DNA from: a virus
Strand: one strand, 5' to 3'
Virus record (IMG/VR): IMGVR_UViG_3300011115_000934
Coordinates: 1-64,000 of that record
DNA length: 64,000 bases
In this document: positions 17,937 to 25,594 of the stretch, in pieces
Layout of the letters: every line of letters begins with the position of its first letter
Position numbering within the stretch: the first letter of the stretch is position 1
Position numbers and translations under genes: made by a program
Notes under the pieces: generated by a model
The model's database searches: none
What the model was told of the DNA's origin: nothing
Seen by the model: only the letters and a program-made list of their open reading frames with translations

Positions 17937-18995
17937 ATGGGTGCTTACAAGAAATTAAACAAACAAGACGCATATATAACTACCTATACTGCCCATAAAC
18001 AATGGGCATTATCTGGTAGCCAATTTGATAGTTACAGAATTCAAGCATTCAATTCAGCACAAAAGTACAATCCAACTCTACAGACATTAGGACCACTTGC
18101 TACAGCACTTAACACATCCTACACTGCACAGAGTTTAGCACAGCTATATTACCCAACAAGATCTGCTGCAGGTGAAATTATCTCACATTCATTCGACTAC
18201 TACTACCAAAGCACCCTTACATTATCAGGAAGTAGAACCTATGATAAAAATAGGTCTACTATCACAGGAGATTTGAAACCATACTTAATTTCAATACCAA
18301 GAAATTTATATGGAGTAAATATTAGACCTGGTAGCTTTAGTATATTGATAGGAGCCATAGATAGTGCTGCACCAGTAGTAACCGGATACGTAGCAAACGG
18401 ATATGTAACTAACGGAGGAATAGGTACAAATTTCGATGTTAACTCTACTTTTAAGATTTTAGATGATGGGGAAGGAAGTATTTACGTATCTGGTAGTAAT
18501 CCAAAATACATAATAGGAGATATAATATATCCACACGGAATGGTTGTAGTTACCGATGATCTTTATATTAAATTTTTTGCAGCAGTACAAGCACCACTTT
18601 ATTTGAAGGACCCTATTACAGGTATAAAATACTATACAATAGGAATACCTTGGTCAAGTACTACAATGTCTTTTGATTCAAGTCATCCAATCTTTACCCA
18701 CAACTACCACTGTAAAGTAAGAGATTTGGAATACAACTTTACATACAACCCATCAGCACTGAGTAGTTCCATTAAGACTACGTACGACAGTAGTAGAAAT
18801 ATTTACAACACAGCATCAGCTGAAAATAACGGAGTAGTAAAAAGCAATTTAACAGGTAGCGCATTTCAACCATATATAACCACAGTAGGATTGTATAACG
18901 ATGCAAATCAACTAATAGCAGTAGGTAAAATGCCTAGACCGGTACCAAAAGCAGCTAATACAGAAATGACAATTATAGTAAAAATAGATATTTAA
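17937..18995 (+). CDS. Tail-fibre connector-like protein, paralogue B (352 aa)
   Basis: Nearly the same length as the gene at 16881 and shares its C-terminal motif (YITTVGLYNDANQLIAVGKM) and PGSF segment. The N-terminal half differs (KKLNKQDAYITTYTAHKQW). Tandem duplication followed by divergence is the simplest explanation. It starts 3 nt after the previous stop and precedes the long SHAEG fibre, so a fibre-attachment role is plausible. Confidence 0.7.
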   Translation: MGAYKKLNKQDAYITTYTAHKQWALSGSQFDSYRIQAFNSAQKYNPTLQTLGPLATALNTSYTAQSLAQLYYPTRSAAGEIISHSFDYYYQSTLTLSGSRTYDKNRSTITGDLKPYLISIPRNLYGVNIRPGSFSILIGAIDSAAPVVTGYVANGYVTNGGIGTNFDVNSTFKILDDGEGSIYVSGSNPKYIIGDIIYPHGMVVVTDDLYIKFFAAVQAPLYLKDPITGIKYYTIGIPWSSTTMSFDSSHPIFTHNYHCKVRDLEYNFTYNPSALSSSIKTTYDSSRNIYNTASAENNGVVKSNLTGSAFQPYITTVGLYNDANQLIAVGKMPRPVPKAANTEMTIIVKIDI

Positions 18996-19006
18996 AAAAT
19001 AAAGAT

Positions 19007-21571
19007 ATGGCAATCACATTAAGATCGGTAACAGGATCAACACTTTCAATCGATCAGTTAGATACTAACTTTTCATCACTCTTCTACTCCGCTTCTATGT
19101 CAGGAAGTGTTATAACCTTTTTTACAACAGGTAGTGATGGAGTAGACGTACCAACTCCTACATCAATGTCTATTTCAGTTACTACAACCTCTCCTTGGAC
19201 TACCTTAGGTAGTGGTACATTATCAAGAAATAGTAATATAGAAATAACAGGATCACTATCCCAAGGTTTAATTACAAGATCAACAGGAAACTATTCACAT
19301 GCACAGGGCTCAGGTTCACTAGCATCAGGGCAATTCTCACATGCAGAGGGACTTCAAACACAAGCAACCAAATCAGGTTCACACGCAGAGGGTTTTGGTA
19401 CTACTGCAACTGAAGATTATTCTCACGCTGAAGGATACTATTCTAATGCAATAGGAGCTTACTCACATGCAGAGGGAAATGGTACAAGTGCATTTACAAC
19501 AGGATCACATGCTGAGGGTATTAGTACACAAGCATATGGACAATATTCCCACACAGAAGGAGAATCTGCTCAAGCAAGAGGATACGCTTCACATGCTGAA
19601 GGGTACGATACAAAAGCGTCGGGATCTTATTCACATGCAGAAGGAGAGAGTACTTTAGCATCAGGTAGTGCCTCACATGCAGAAGGATACCTTACAGAAG
19701 CAATAGGAAATAACTCACATGCAGAAGGGTACCAAACCTTTGCAAAAGGACCCTGGTCACATGCAGAAGGACAGGGTACTTACGCATCAGGATCCTCCGC
19801 CCATGCTGAAGGAAGTAGTACAGTAGCATTGGGAAGTTATTCACATGCTGAGGGATATAGTACACAAGCAATAGGATACTGGTCACATGCAGAAGGTGGA
19901 TTTACAACAGCGTTAGGATATAACTCACATGCTGAAGGAGCTTATACATTAGCATCAGGAAGTTATTCACATGCTGAGGGATCAGGATCAATAGCACAGG
20001 GAATAGCATCACATGCAGAAGGAGATAGTACAATAGCTTCAGGAACAGGTTCACATGCAGAAGGGTATAATACAGTAGCATCAGGTTTATATCAACACGT
20101 ACAGGGTCAATATAATATATCTTCATCAGCACAATCTGCTTTTATAGTAGGAAACGGAACAGCAGATGGATCTAGAAGTAATCTAATATTTGCATCAGGT
20201 TCACAAGTCCAAATAACAGGATCACTACAAGTAACAGGAGGTATAACAGGATCTTTATTCGGTACAGCATCCTATTCAATTGCAACAGCAACAAATGCAG
20301 TTACAGCTTCTTATATTAATCCTCTAAACCAGAATGTAATAATAACAGGTTCTTTAGCACAAGGAACAGCAGGAAATATATCATCAGGATCTAATTCACA
20401 TGCTGAGGGAGATACTACACAAGCTAAGGGAGAGGGATCACATGCAGAAGGAAATGGTACAATAGCATCAGGAGCTTACTCACATGCTGAAGGTAAGGCA
20501 GTAAACGCATTAGGAAGCTGGTCACATGCAGAAGGAGGGTATACACTTGCATCAGGTGGCAACTCTCACACAGAAGGCTACAACACAACTGCATCAGGCG
20601 ATTTTTCGCATGCTGAAGGAGAATCTACAAAAGCAACCGGAAACGGATCACATGCAGAAGGATATCTTACAATAGCAGCAGGATACCGGTCACATGCTGA
20701 AGGAGCAAGTGCATTAGCAACAGGTTCTTATTCACACGCTGAAGGAAATACTACAGTAGCATCAGGTTCCTATTCACATGCAGAAGGGTATGAGTCAAAA
20801 ACAACAGGATCATACTCACATGCAGAAGGATATCGAACACGGGCAGTAGGAGAAGCCTCACACACAGAAGGAATAATCACATTAGCATCAGGAGATTATT
20901 CACATGCAGAAGGATCGGATACAAAAGCAACAGGTCCCTTCTCACATGCTGAAGGAGATGGTGCATATGCAATAGGATCAGGATCTCATGCTGAAGGGTA
21001 TATTACATTTGCAAACGGAACTAATTCACATACAGAGGGGGGCGGTACAACTGCAAACGGAGAAGCATCTCATGCTGAAGGAAGTGCTACATATGCAAAC
21101 GGACCAATCTCACATGCAGAAGGAGTGTTTAGTACTGCTCAAGGAACCGGTTCACATGCAGAAGGATTTTTTACAACAGCAGTAGGAAACTACTCACATG
21201 CTGAAGGACACTACACTATAGCATCTGCATCTTATTCACATGCAGCCGGTAATCAAACAGTAGCATCAGGATCGTATCAATCTGTAATAGGACAATTTAA
21301 TATATCATCATCTGCTCAATCAGCTTTTATAGTAGGTAATGGTACTGCAGTAGGTTCTAGATCAAATTTAATTTTTGCATCAGGTTCACAAGTACAGATA
21401 ACAGGTTCGTTAATGGTAACAGGTTCGTTAATGATAAATGATATTTTACAATTAACAAGAAGAGCATCATTACCAACACCGGCAGTGGAAGGAATGATAG
21501 TAGCACAGGGATCGGCAGGATCTAGTACACTATATTACTACAACGGAACAATTTGGAATGCATTATTCTAA
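19007..21571 (+). CDS. Long tail fibre with about 40 SHAEG repeats (854 aa)
   Basis: After a short N-terminal region (1-95), two arrays of a 14-residue repeat with consensus SHAEGxxTxAxGxx occupy residues about 97-362 (19 copies) and 464-755 (21 copies). The period and the SHAEG core match the YadA-head / Hep_Hag type left-handed beta-roll, which works as a trimer. Each array ends with the same module: an irregular repeat (QHVQG or QSVIG), then NISSSAQSAFIVGNGT, then NLIFASGSQVQITGSL. The C-terminal 60 residues form a small cap. It is probably a trimeric adhesive fibre on the baseplate. Confidence 0.8.
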   Translation: MAITLRSVTGSTLSIDQLDTNFSSLFYSASMSGSVITFFTTGSDGVDVPTPTSMSISVTTTSPWTTLGSGTLSRNSNIEITGSLSQGLITRSTGNYSHAQGSGSLASGQFSHAEGLQTQATKSGSHAEGFGTTATEDYSHAEGYYSNAIGAYSHAEGNGTSAFTTGSHAEGISTQAYGQYSHTEGESAQARGYASHAEGYDTKASGSYSHAEGESTLASGSASHAEGYLTEAIGNNSHAEGYQTFAKGPWSHAEGQGTYASGSSAHAEGSSTVALGSYSHAEGYSTQAIGYWSHAEGGFTTALGYNSHAEGAYTLASGSYSHAEGSGSIAQGIASHAEGDSTIASGTGSHAEGYNTVASGLYQHVQGQYNISSSAQSAFIVGNGTADGSRSNLIFASGSQVQITGSLQVTGGITGSLFGTASYSIATATNAVTASYINPLNQNVIITGSLAQGTAGNISSGSNSHAEGDTTQAKGEGSHAEGNGTIASGAYSHAEGKAVNALGSWSHAEGGYTLASGGNSHTEGYNTTASGDFSHAEGESTKATGNGSHAEGYLTIAAGYRSHAEGASALATGSYSHAEGNTTVASGSYSHAEGYESKTTGSYSHAEGYRTRAVGEASHTEGIITLASGDYSHAEGSDTKATGPFSHAEGDGAYAIGSGSHAEGYITFANGTNSHTEGGGTTANGEASHAEGSATYANGPISHAEGVFSTAQGTGSHAEGFFTTAVGNYSHAEGHYTIASASYSHAAGNQTVASGSYQSVIGQFNISSSAQSAFIVGNGTAVGSRSNLIFASGSQVQITGSLMVTGSLMINDILQLTRRASLPTPAVEGMIVAQGSAGSSTLYYYNGTIWNALF
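19295..20090 (+). repeat. SHAEG repeat array 1 (42-nt unit, 19 copies)
   Basis: In-frame 42-nt repeats coding for SHAEGxxTxAxGxx. The most constant part in DNA is TCACATGCWGARGG. Variants SHAQG, SHTEG and AHAEG occur. Confidence 0.9.
20396..21281 (+). repeat. SHAEG repeat array 2 (42-nt unit, 21 copies)
   Basis: Second in-frame array of the same 42-nt unit, separated from the first by a copied capping module of about 300 nt. The final copy has SHAAG. Confidence 0.9.
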
Positions 21572-21582
21572 AAAAATAAACA

Positions 21583-22032
21583 ATGTGGTTATATCAAAAT
21601 AAAGAAATAAAAGAACTTACAGATATGCCCGAATCAACGTTCGGGTTTATCTACGAAGTAACACATGTTCCAAGTGGTAGAAAATACCTAGGAAGAAAAC
21701 AACTAATTTCAGTTACAAAAAAAGCTTTAGGTAAAAGAGAACTTGCTTTAATAACCGATAAAAGATCTTCAAAAAAGAAGACCGTAATAAAGGAAACAGA
21801 TTGGAAAACGTACTATGGCTCCCATCCAGAAATTAAGCAACAAATAAAAGACAAAAAGCATTTGGAATTCACAAGAGAAATCCTTATGTTTGTACCAACT
21901 AAAAAGCAGTTAACATATTACGAGGACAAATACTTGTACATGAAAGGGGTGATAGAACCTGACTCTATTTATTATAACGATAACATAAGTGGTCGTTTTT
22001 TTAAGAAAGATTTTTATGATAAAACTACTTAA
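21583..22032 (+). CDS. Seg-like GIY-YIG homing endonuclease (149 aa)
   Basis: The layout is that of the small Seg-like endonucleases of marine T4-like phages: GFIYEVTHVPSGRKYLGRKQL (residues 21-41, with FIY and YLG for GIY and YIG), then a basic stretch, DWKTYYGSHPEI (about 83-94), and FTREIL (about 105-110). The YYGS and Glu-containing helices complete the fold. Such genes are selfish elements that cut phage DNA lacking them and spread by repair. It stands at the fibre to accessory junction and its 3' end overlaps the next gene by 17 nt. Confidence 0.8.
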   Translation: MWLYQNKEIKELTDMPESTFGFIYEVTHVPSGRKYLGRKQLISVTKKALGKRELALITDKRSSKKKTVIKETDWKTYYGSHPEIKQQIKDKKHLEFTREILMFVPTKKQLTYYEDKYLYMKGVIEPDSIYYNDNISGRFFKKDFYDKTT

Positions 22033-22804
22033 TCTATTAGTTGAAACAACTCCAGGCTTAAATTACCATTTAAAGCACAAACTGCCTTTATCTGAGAATA
22101 TCTACAGGTATTCTTCTAATGCATTCTTACAACTATTCACTGAGGCAAGAACTCTTCACAGAGACGGTTTTTTACAACTATGTGAAGCAGATAGAATTCT
22201 TTTAGAAGAAACAAATATAGGTGAGTATGGAATGTATCAAGGACAAAAAGTACCATTAGATCTTCCAATGGTTTATGAGGAAATAAATACAAGACTTCCT
22301 AGGGCAGGAGAACAAGGTGGAAACATAAGAAGAAATATGATCGTTACTGATAAACAAAACAGACAGTTACGAATTGTAGATATTACAGACAATAAGATAA
22401 TTCTAAAACCATCATCAGTATCAGGAGACACAATAATCTTTCCAAACGATTATGATCAGTTTGCTAAAATATTTGAATTTTGGGATTACTTTAATTTAGA
22501 TAAAATAAACGAAGCAAAGCACAAAGGACAGGATGTACAATTGAACAAACCTAAAAGAGGAGGACCTAAAAAGTTCTATGTCTACGTTAAAGATCCACAA
22601 ACTAAAAATATAAAAAAAGTAAACTTTGGCGATTCAGGAAACTTAACAGTTAAGTTAAATGAGCCAGGAGCAAGAGCTTCTTTTGCAGCTAGACATAACT
22701 GTGCTGCAAAAAAAGATAGAACAAGTCCAGGATACTGGAGCTGCAATATTGGAAGGTATTGGAAGTCGTTAGGAGGAGCAAAGAACTTTAGCGGATATTG
22801 GTAA
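22016..22804 (+). CDS. Putative head-packaged protein with RARHNC-type C-terminal domain (262 aa)
   Basis: The N-terminus MIKLLNLLVE followed by TTPG looks like a capsid-targeting peptide ending in a prohead-protease site (LVE). The C-terminal 75 residues (KKVNFGDSGN, SFAARHNCAAKKDR, PGYWSCNIGRYW) form a Cys/His/Arg/Trp-rich domain seen in many phage virion-associated proteins; its function is not known to me. An upstream in-frame GTG at 21989 exists, but ATG 22016 gives the leader-like start and I prefer it. Residues 85-160 look like a beta-barrel (NRQLRIVDITDNKIILKPSS). Confidence 0.75.
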   Translation: MIKLLNLLVETTPGLNYHLKHKLPLSENIYRYSSNAFLQLFTEARTLHRDGFLQLCEADRILLEETNIGEYGMYQGQKVPLDLPMVYEEINTRLPRAGEQGGNIRRNMIVTDKQNRQLRIVDITDNKIILKPSSVSGDTIIFPNDYDQFAKIFEFWDYFNLDKINEAKHKGQDVQLNKPKRGGPKKFYVYVKDPQTKNIKKVNFGDSGNLTVKLNEPGARASFAARHNCAAKKDRTSPGYWSCNIGRYWKSLGGAKNFSGYW

Positions 22805-22812
22805 TATTTATA
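22805..22812 (+). promoter_or_regulatory. Putative late promoter TATTTATA
   Basis: TATTTATATAA fills the 20-nt gap and ends 12 nt before the ATG at 22825. It overlaps the upstream stop codon. Confidence 0.5.
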
Positions 22813-22824
22813 TAAAAAACAATA

Positions 22825-23190
22825 ATGGAAAATTTTACAAAAATGGTATCATGTCTGTTTCATTCAAGAACACAGGTACATGTATTTCACCTACAAACTA
22901 AATCATTCTCAGAACACCAAGCATTAGGTGCATACTATGATGGCATTATTGACATAGTAGATGGGTTAATTGAATCGTATCAAGGTAAGTATGGAATTGT
23001 AATGAATTATACTAACCTACCTATAAAGAATTATACGGACAATACTCAAGTGCTTTCATATTTTATGCAACTAGGAGAAGTGGTTGATATATTGAGACAA
23101 GATGTACAAGATTCGTACTTACAAAATCAAATTGATAATGTATCACAATTAATAGAGTCGACTAAATACAAGTTAAGATTCCTAGCATAA
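22825..23190 (+). CDS. Ferritin-like/Dps-like helical protein (121 aa)
   Basis: The sequence LFHSRTQVHVFHLQTKSFSE is followed by HQALGAYYDGIIDIVDGLIE: this His, Glu and Asp spacing on two helices resembles the Dps/ferritin-like fold found in phage proteins. The C-terminal half supplies two further helices. The family could bind iron or another metal, or may act structurally; metal-site residues cannot be confirmed by eye. It starts a small unit behind a late-type promoter. Confidence 0.7.
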   Translation: MENFTKMVSCLFHSRTQVHVFHLQTKSFSEHQALGAYYDGIIDIVDGLIESYQGKYGIVMNYTNLPIKNYTDNTQVLSYFMQLGEVVDILRQDVQDSYLQNQIDNVSQLIESTKYKLRFLA

Positions 23191-23203
23191 CATATTCTCT
23201 GAC

Positions 23204-23473
23204 ATGAGTCAAGAAAGCAGACCCTACCAAGAATTAAAAACATTTGATTTTATCTATAGAAAGTTTACACAGGATATAGACGAACAAGAATTAGTGTGGC
23301 ATAGGGATAAAAATGACAGAGAAGTAAAAATAATAGGACAAACAGACTGGGCGTTTCAACTAGAAGACGAAATACCTCAGCAATTAAAAGACACTATATT
23401 TATACCAAAGAGTACCTATCATAGGCTAATTAAAGGAACAGGAGAGTTAAACATATTAATACAAGAATTCTAA
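23204..23473 (+). CDS. Small cupin-like phage protein (89 aa)
   Basis: The pattern ELVWHRDKNDREVKIIGQTD, then AFQLEDEIPQQL and FIPKSTYHRLIKGTGEL is a conserved-looking small beta-barrel; the HRD and IPKxTYHR motifs suggest a cupin-type fold with two His. I know similar short proteins from T4-like phages of marine hosts, without assigned function. It is packed between the ferritin-like gene and a tiny membrane peptide. Confidence 0.7.
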   Translation: MSQESRPYQELKTFDFIYRKFTQDIDEQELVWHRDKNDREVKIIGQTDWAFQLEDEIPQQLKDTIFIPKSTYHRLIKGTGELNILIQEF

Positions 23474-23563
23474 GTGGAAGAAGGATTACCAGCACACTAT
23501 TGGATAGCAACAATACTGCTATTAGGAGTAATTTTATTTGTCGTAGAATTTAAGAAAAAATAA
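23474..23563 (+). CDS. Tiny single-pass membrane peptide (29 aa)
   Basis: Starts with GTG directly after the upstream stop (TAAGTG). It codes for VEEGLPAHYWIATILLLGVI plus LFVVEFKKK: an acidic N-terminus, one hydrophobic helix and a basic C-terminus. It ends 3 nt before the next ATG, filling an otherwise unexplained 93-nt gap. Small membrane peptides of this form occur as holin-like or membrane-modulating phage products; the function is unknown. Confidence 0.45.
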   Translation: MEEGLPAHYWIATILLLGVILFVVEFKKK

Positions 23564-23566
23564 ATA

Positions 23567-24046
23567 ATGAAAAGATCACAATTAAAAGAAATAGTCTTAG
23601 AAGTAATGAAAGGGTATTCAAAATATGCTCCAGGAGGAACTACAAGTGGTGGTACAACCGCCGACTTCGCAACTATTCTAAAAAACGTAGCTTTAGGAAA
23701 GGATCAAGTAACAAGAGGAAACGATACACTGGATAAAGCAAATCCTGATAACGTAGCTAGAATTTCTAGAGGTGAAAAACCTATTTACGAAGGAGATGCA
23801 AAACTATACTCAAAAGAAGAAGCAGTTGATTACATTGAAAACAATCCACCAGCTAAGTACTATAAAATTGGAGTAAGCCAAGGTACATCCCAACAAGCAA
23901 CAAGCATAGATGATGCAATTGAGATAGTAAGACAGTCACCAATCACACAATTTGAATTAACCACTTACGGACAAGTTATTCAATTTAGTGCTCCATTTGA
24001 TCAAAAGAATGCTGACTTAGTAAGATCAATGGGTTCTTTAGACTAA
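23567..24046 (+). CDS. Putative head-packaged protein (159 aa)
   Basis: It begins MKRSQLKEIVLEVMKG, an amphipathic basic helix with an (I/L)xE-like site (VLE12), closely similar to the leaders of the proteins encoded at 32692 and 42352. Then come a Gly/Thr-rich linker (GGTTSGGTT) and a C-terminal region with an alpha-beta pattern (YYKIGVSQG, QFELTTYGQ). No domain is recognised. It is coupled by overlap to the kinase-like gene. I infer it is an internal head protein, from the N-terminus only. Confidence 0.7.
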   Translation: MKRSQLKEIVLEVMKGYSKYAPGGTTSGGTTADFATILKNVALGKDQVTRGNDTLDKANPDNVARISRGEKPIYEGDAKLYSKEEAVDYIENNPPAKYYKIGVSQGTSQQATSIDDAIEIVRQSPITQFELTTYGQVIQFSAPFDQKNADLVRSMGSLD

Positions 24047-24486
24047 TGATTAGCATTTCTAAAATACTAAAAGAGATCCTAGATCCAACCCAAGAATACC
24101 AAGAACTTGTAAATGATATCATTGATCAAGGAGGAGAATATTTAGGAGAAGGAGATTATGGAGTGGTATTTTCAGTAGGAGATAAAGTAATGAAAGTAAC
24201 TACTGATTCAGAAGAATTGGAAGATGCACAACAAATAAAACAACAAAAGACTAAATACTTTGTATACATATACGATGTAGAGGTTAGAAATCCTAAACTA
24301 GGAATTATTACAATGGAAGATCTAGAACCTTTCACAGGGTCTGAACAAGATGTTCCAATTGACGATATAATGGAAGAAGCAGATATGTTAGGAATATATC
24401 CAGACTTGGAAGGACCAGGTGGTTCAATTAAAATGGATAACCTAATGCAAGATAAAAAAGGTAGAATAAAAGTAATAGATGTGTAA
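24046..24486 (+). CDS. Kinase-like N-lobe protein lacking a C-lobe (146 aa)
   Basis: Residues 30-95 read as a protein-kinase N-lobe: glycine loop GEGDYG (34-39), the beta-3 lysine K50 in VMKVT, and a hinge-like TMEDLEPF (89-96). Near the end, SIKMDN (127-132) takes the place of the catalytic loop DLKxxN, with Ser for the catalytic Asp, and VID (143-145) corresponds to the DFG strand. The protein stops one residue later, so the helical C-lobe is absent. It begins with a leader-like MISISKILKE. It may bind ATP or mimic a kinase but is unlikely to be an ordinary active kinase. Confidence 0.65.
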   Translation: MISISKILKEILDPTQEYQELVNDIIDQGGEYLGEGDYGVVFSVGDKVMKVTTDSEELEDAQQIKQQKTKYFVYIYDVEVRNPKLGIITMEDLEPFTGSEQDVPIDDIMEEADMLGIYPDLEGPGGSIKMDNLMQDKKGRIKVIDV

Positions 24487-24605
24487 TGGCTAGAGGCACT
24501 CACAGTTCTCCACAAAGAACAAAGTTTAGTAAAAGAAAAAAGTCAATAGTAAAAACTGCTAAGTTAATAAAGCACAATGAATTGATTCTTAAAAAACTAA
24601 AATAA
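24486..24605 (+). CDS. Tiny basic protein (39 aa)
   Basis: The start overlaps the previous stop (TAATG). The product is very basic: MARGTHSSPQRTKFSKRKK, then an amphipathic Lys/Leu/Ile helix. It could bind DNA or RNA, or be packaged with DNA. It is similar in style to the 44-aa basic protein at 31289. A terminator follows 9 nt after the stop. Confidence 0.55.
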   Translation: MARGTHSSPQRTKFSKRKKSIVKTAKLIKHNELILKKLK

Positions 24606-24613
24606 TTAAAGAA

Positions 24614-24639
24614 AGGCTTGTTTATTCAAGTCTTTTTTT
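24614..24639 (+). terminator. Terminator overlapping a promoter
   Basis: Stem AGGCTTG (24614-24620) and CAAGTCT (24627-24633), one G-T pair, loop TTTATT, then seven T. The left arm and loop contain the -33 element TTGT of the promoter that follows. Confidence 0.75.
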
Positions 24640-24648
24640 GTATCTTAT
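24618..24648 (+). promoter_or_regulatory. Bacteroidota-type promoter of the primase unit
   Basis: TTGT at 24618-24621, a 19-nt spacer, then TATCTTAT at 24641-24648. The spacing is identical to that of the promoters at 1214 and 26400. It lies 24 nt before the ATG at 24673. Confidence 0.55.
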
Positions 24649-24672
24649 AATGTCAACCAGTTATGTACAACT

Positions 24673-25593
24673 ATGAGTAGCAATATACTATTGGGTTTTA
24701 TAGAGAATGTATTAGGAAAATCCCACAAAAGAGCAAGGGAGAACTATGCATTTAACTGTCCTAAATGCAATCACCACAAACCAAAACTAGAAGTAAACCT
24801 TCATACAGACGAGAATGGACAAAATCCATTTGAATGTTGGGTATGTGGATTTAAAGGACGTACAATAAAGTCGCTATTAAAACAACTACAAGTACCTGCA
24901 GAACAAGCATACGAAATACTTAAATACGTAAGAAAAGGAGACGAAGTAGGATATGCACCAACATCTACAGTAGAATTACCAAAAGAGTTTCAATCTGTAT
25001 ATGAAGCAACAACCACTTCTATTATAGCAAATAAAGTAAGAAAGTACCTATACAAAAGAGGATTCACAGATAGAGACTTCCTAAAATACAATATAGGATA
25101 CTGCACCTCAGGACAATATACAGGAAGAATAATAGTACCTTCATACGGAGAAAACAATCAACTAAACTTCTTTGTAGCAAGAACATTTGAGGATGCATAC
25201 CACAAATACAGAAATCCAGAGTGTTCAAAAGATATAATAGGATTTGAGAATTTAATAAACTGGTCTCAACCAATTATATTGGTAGAGGGAGTATTTGATG
25301 CAATAGCAGTAAAAAGAAATGCAGTACCAATACTAGGAAAGTCTTTATCAAAAGCCCTGATAAAGAAAATAGTATCAAGTACTGTTGAAGATATTTATAT
25401 AGCCCTTGACAGGGATGCACTAAAAAAAGCTCTGCAATACGTAGAGCAGTTTCTGAATATGGGAAAAAAGGTATATCTAGTAGATATGCAGGATAAAGAT
25501 CCAAGTGAGATGGGATTTATAAATTTCACTCATCACGTACAACAAGCAGAGGAAATAGACTTAGGAAAGTTACTCCGCTACAAACTATCATAA
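24673..25593 (+). CDS. gp61: DNA primase, DnaG/gp61 type (306 aa)
   Basis: Zinc ribbon: Cys29-x2-Cys32 and Cys55-x2-Cys58 around HKPKLEVNL and FECWVCGFKG. Toprim domain: ILVEGVFDA with Glu205, and ALDRD with Asp246 and Asp248. Together these define a DnaG-family primase; the length is close to T4 gp61 (342 aa). It makes RNA primers for lagging-strand synthesis with the replicative helicase, which is not in this window. It has its own host-type promoter behind a terminator, so it is expressed apart from the surrounding late genes. The next gene starts 1 nt after its stop. Confidence 0.9.
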   Translation: MSSNILLGFIENVLGKSHKRARENYAFNCPKCNHHKPKLEVNLHTDENGQNPFECWVCGFKGRTIKSLLKQLQVPAEQAYEILKYVRKGDEVGYAPTSTVELPKEFQSVYEATTTSIIANKVRKYLYKRGFTDRDFLKYNIGYCTSGQYTGRIIVPSYGENNQLNFFVARTFEDAYHKYRNPECSKDIIGFENLINWSQPIILVEGVFDAIAVKRNAVPILGKSLSKALIKKIVSSTVEDIYIALDRDALKKALQYVEQFLNMGKKVYLVDMQDKDPSEMGFINFTHHVQQAEEIDLGKLLRYKLS

Positions 25594-25594
25594 C

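Noticed and set aside
19295-21281. Regular 42-nt repeats that look like a CRISPR array
   Set aside because: The repeats are in frame in a long gene, have no unique spacers of constant size, and code for the 14-residue SHAEG unit.
21966-21973. TATTTATT-like motif inside the Seg-like gene, upstream of 22016
   Set aside because: It is within coding sequence, where such AT octamers occur by chance. The case is weaker than for motifs in gaps.
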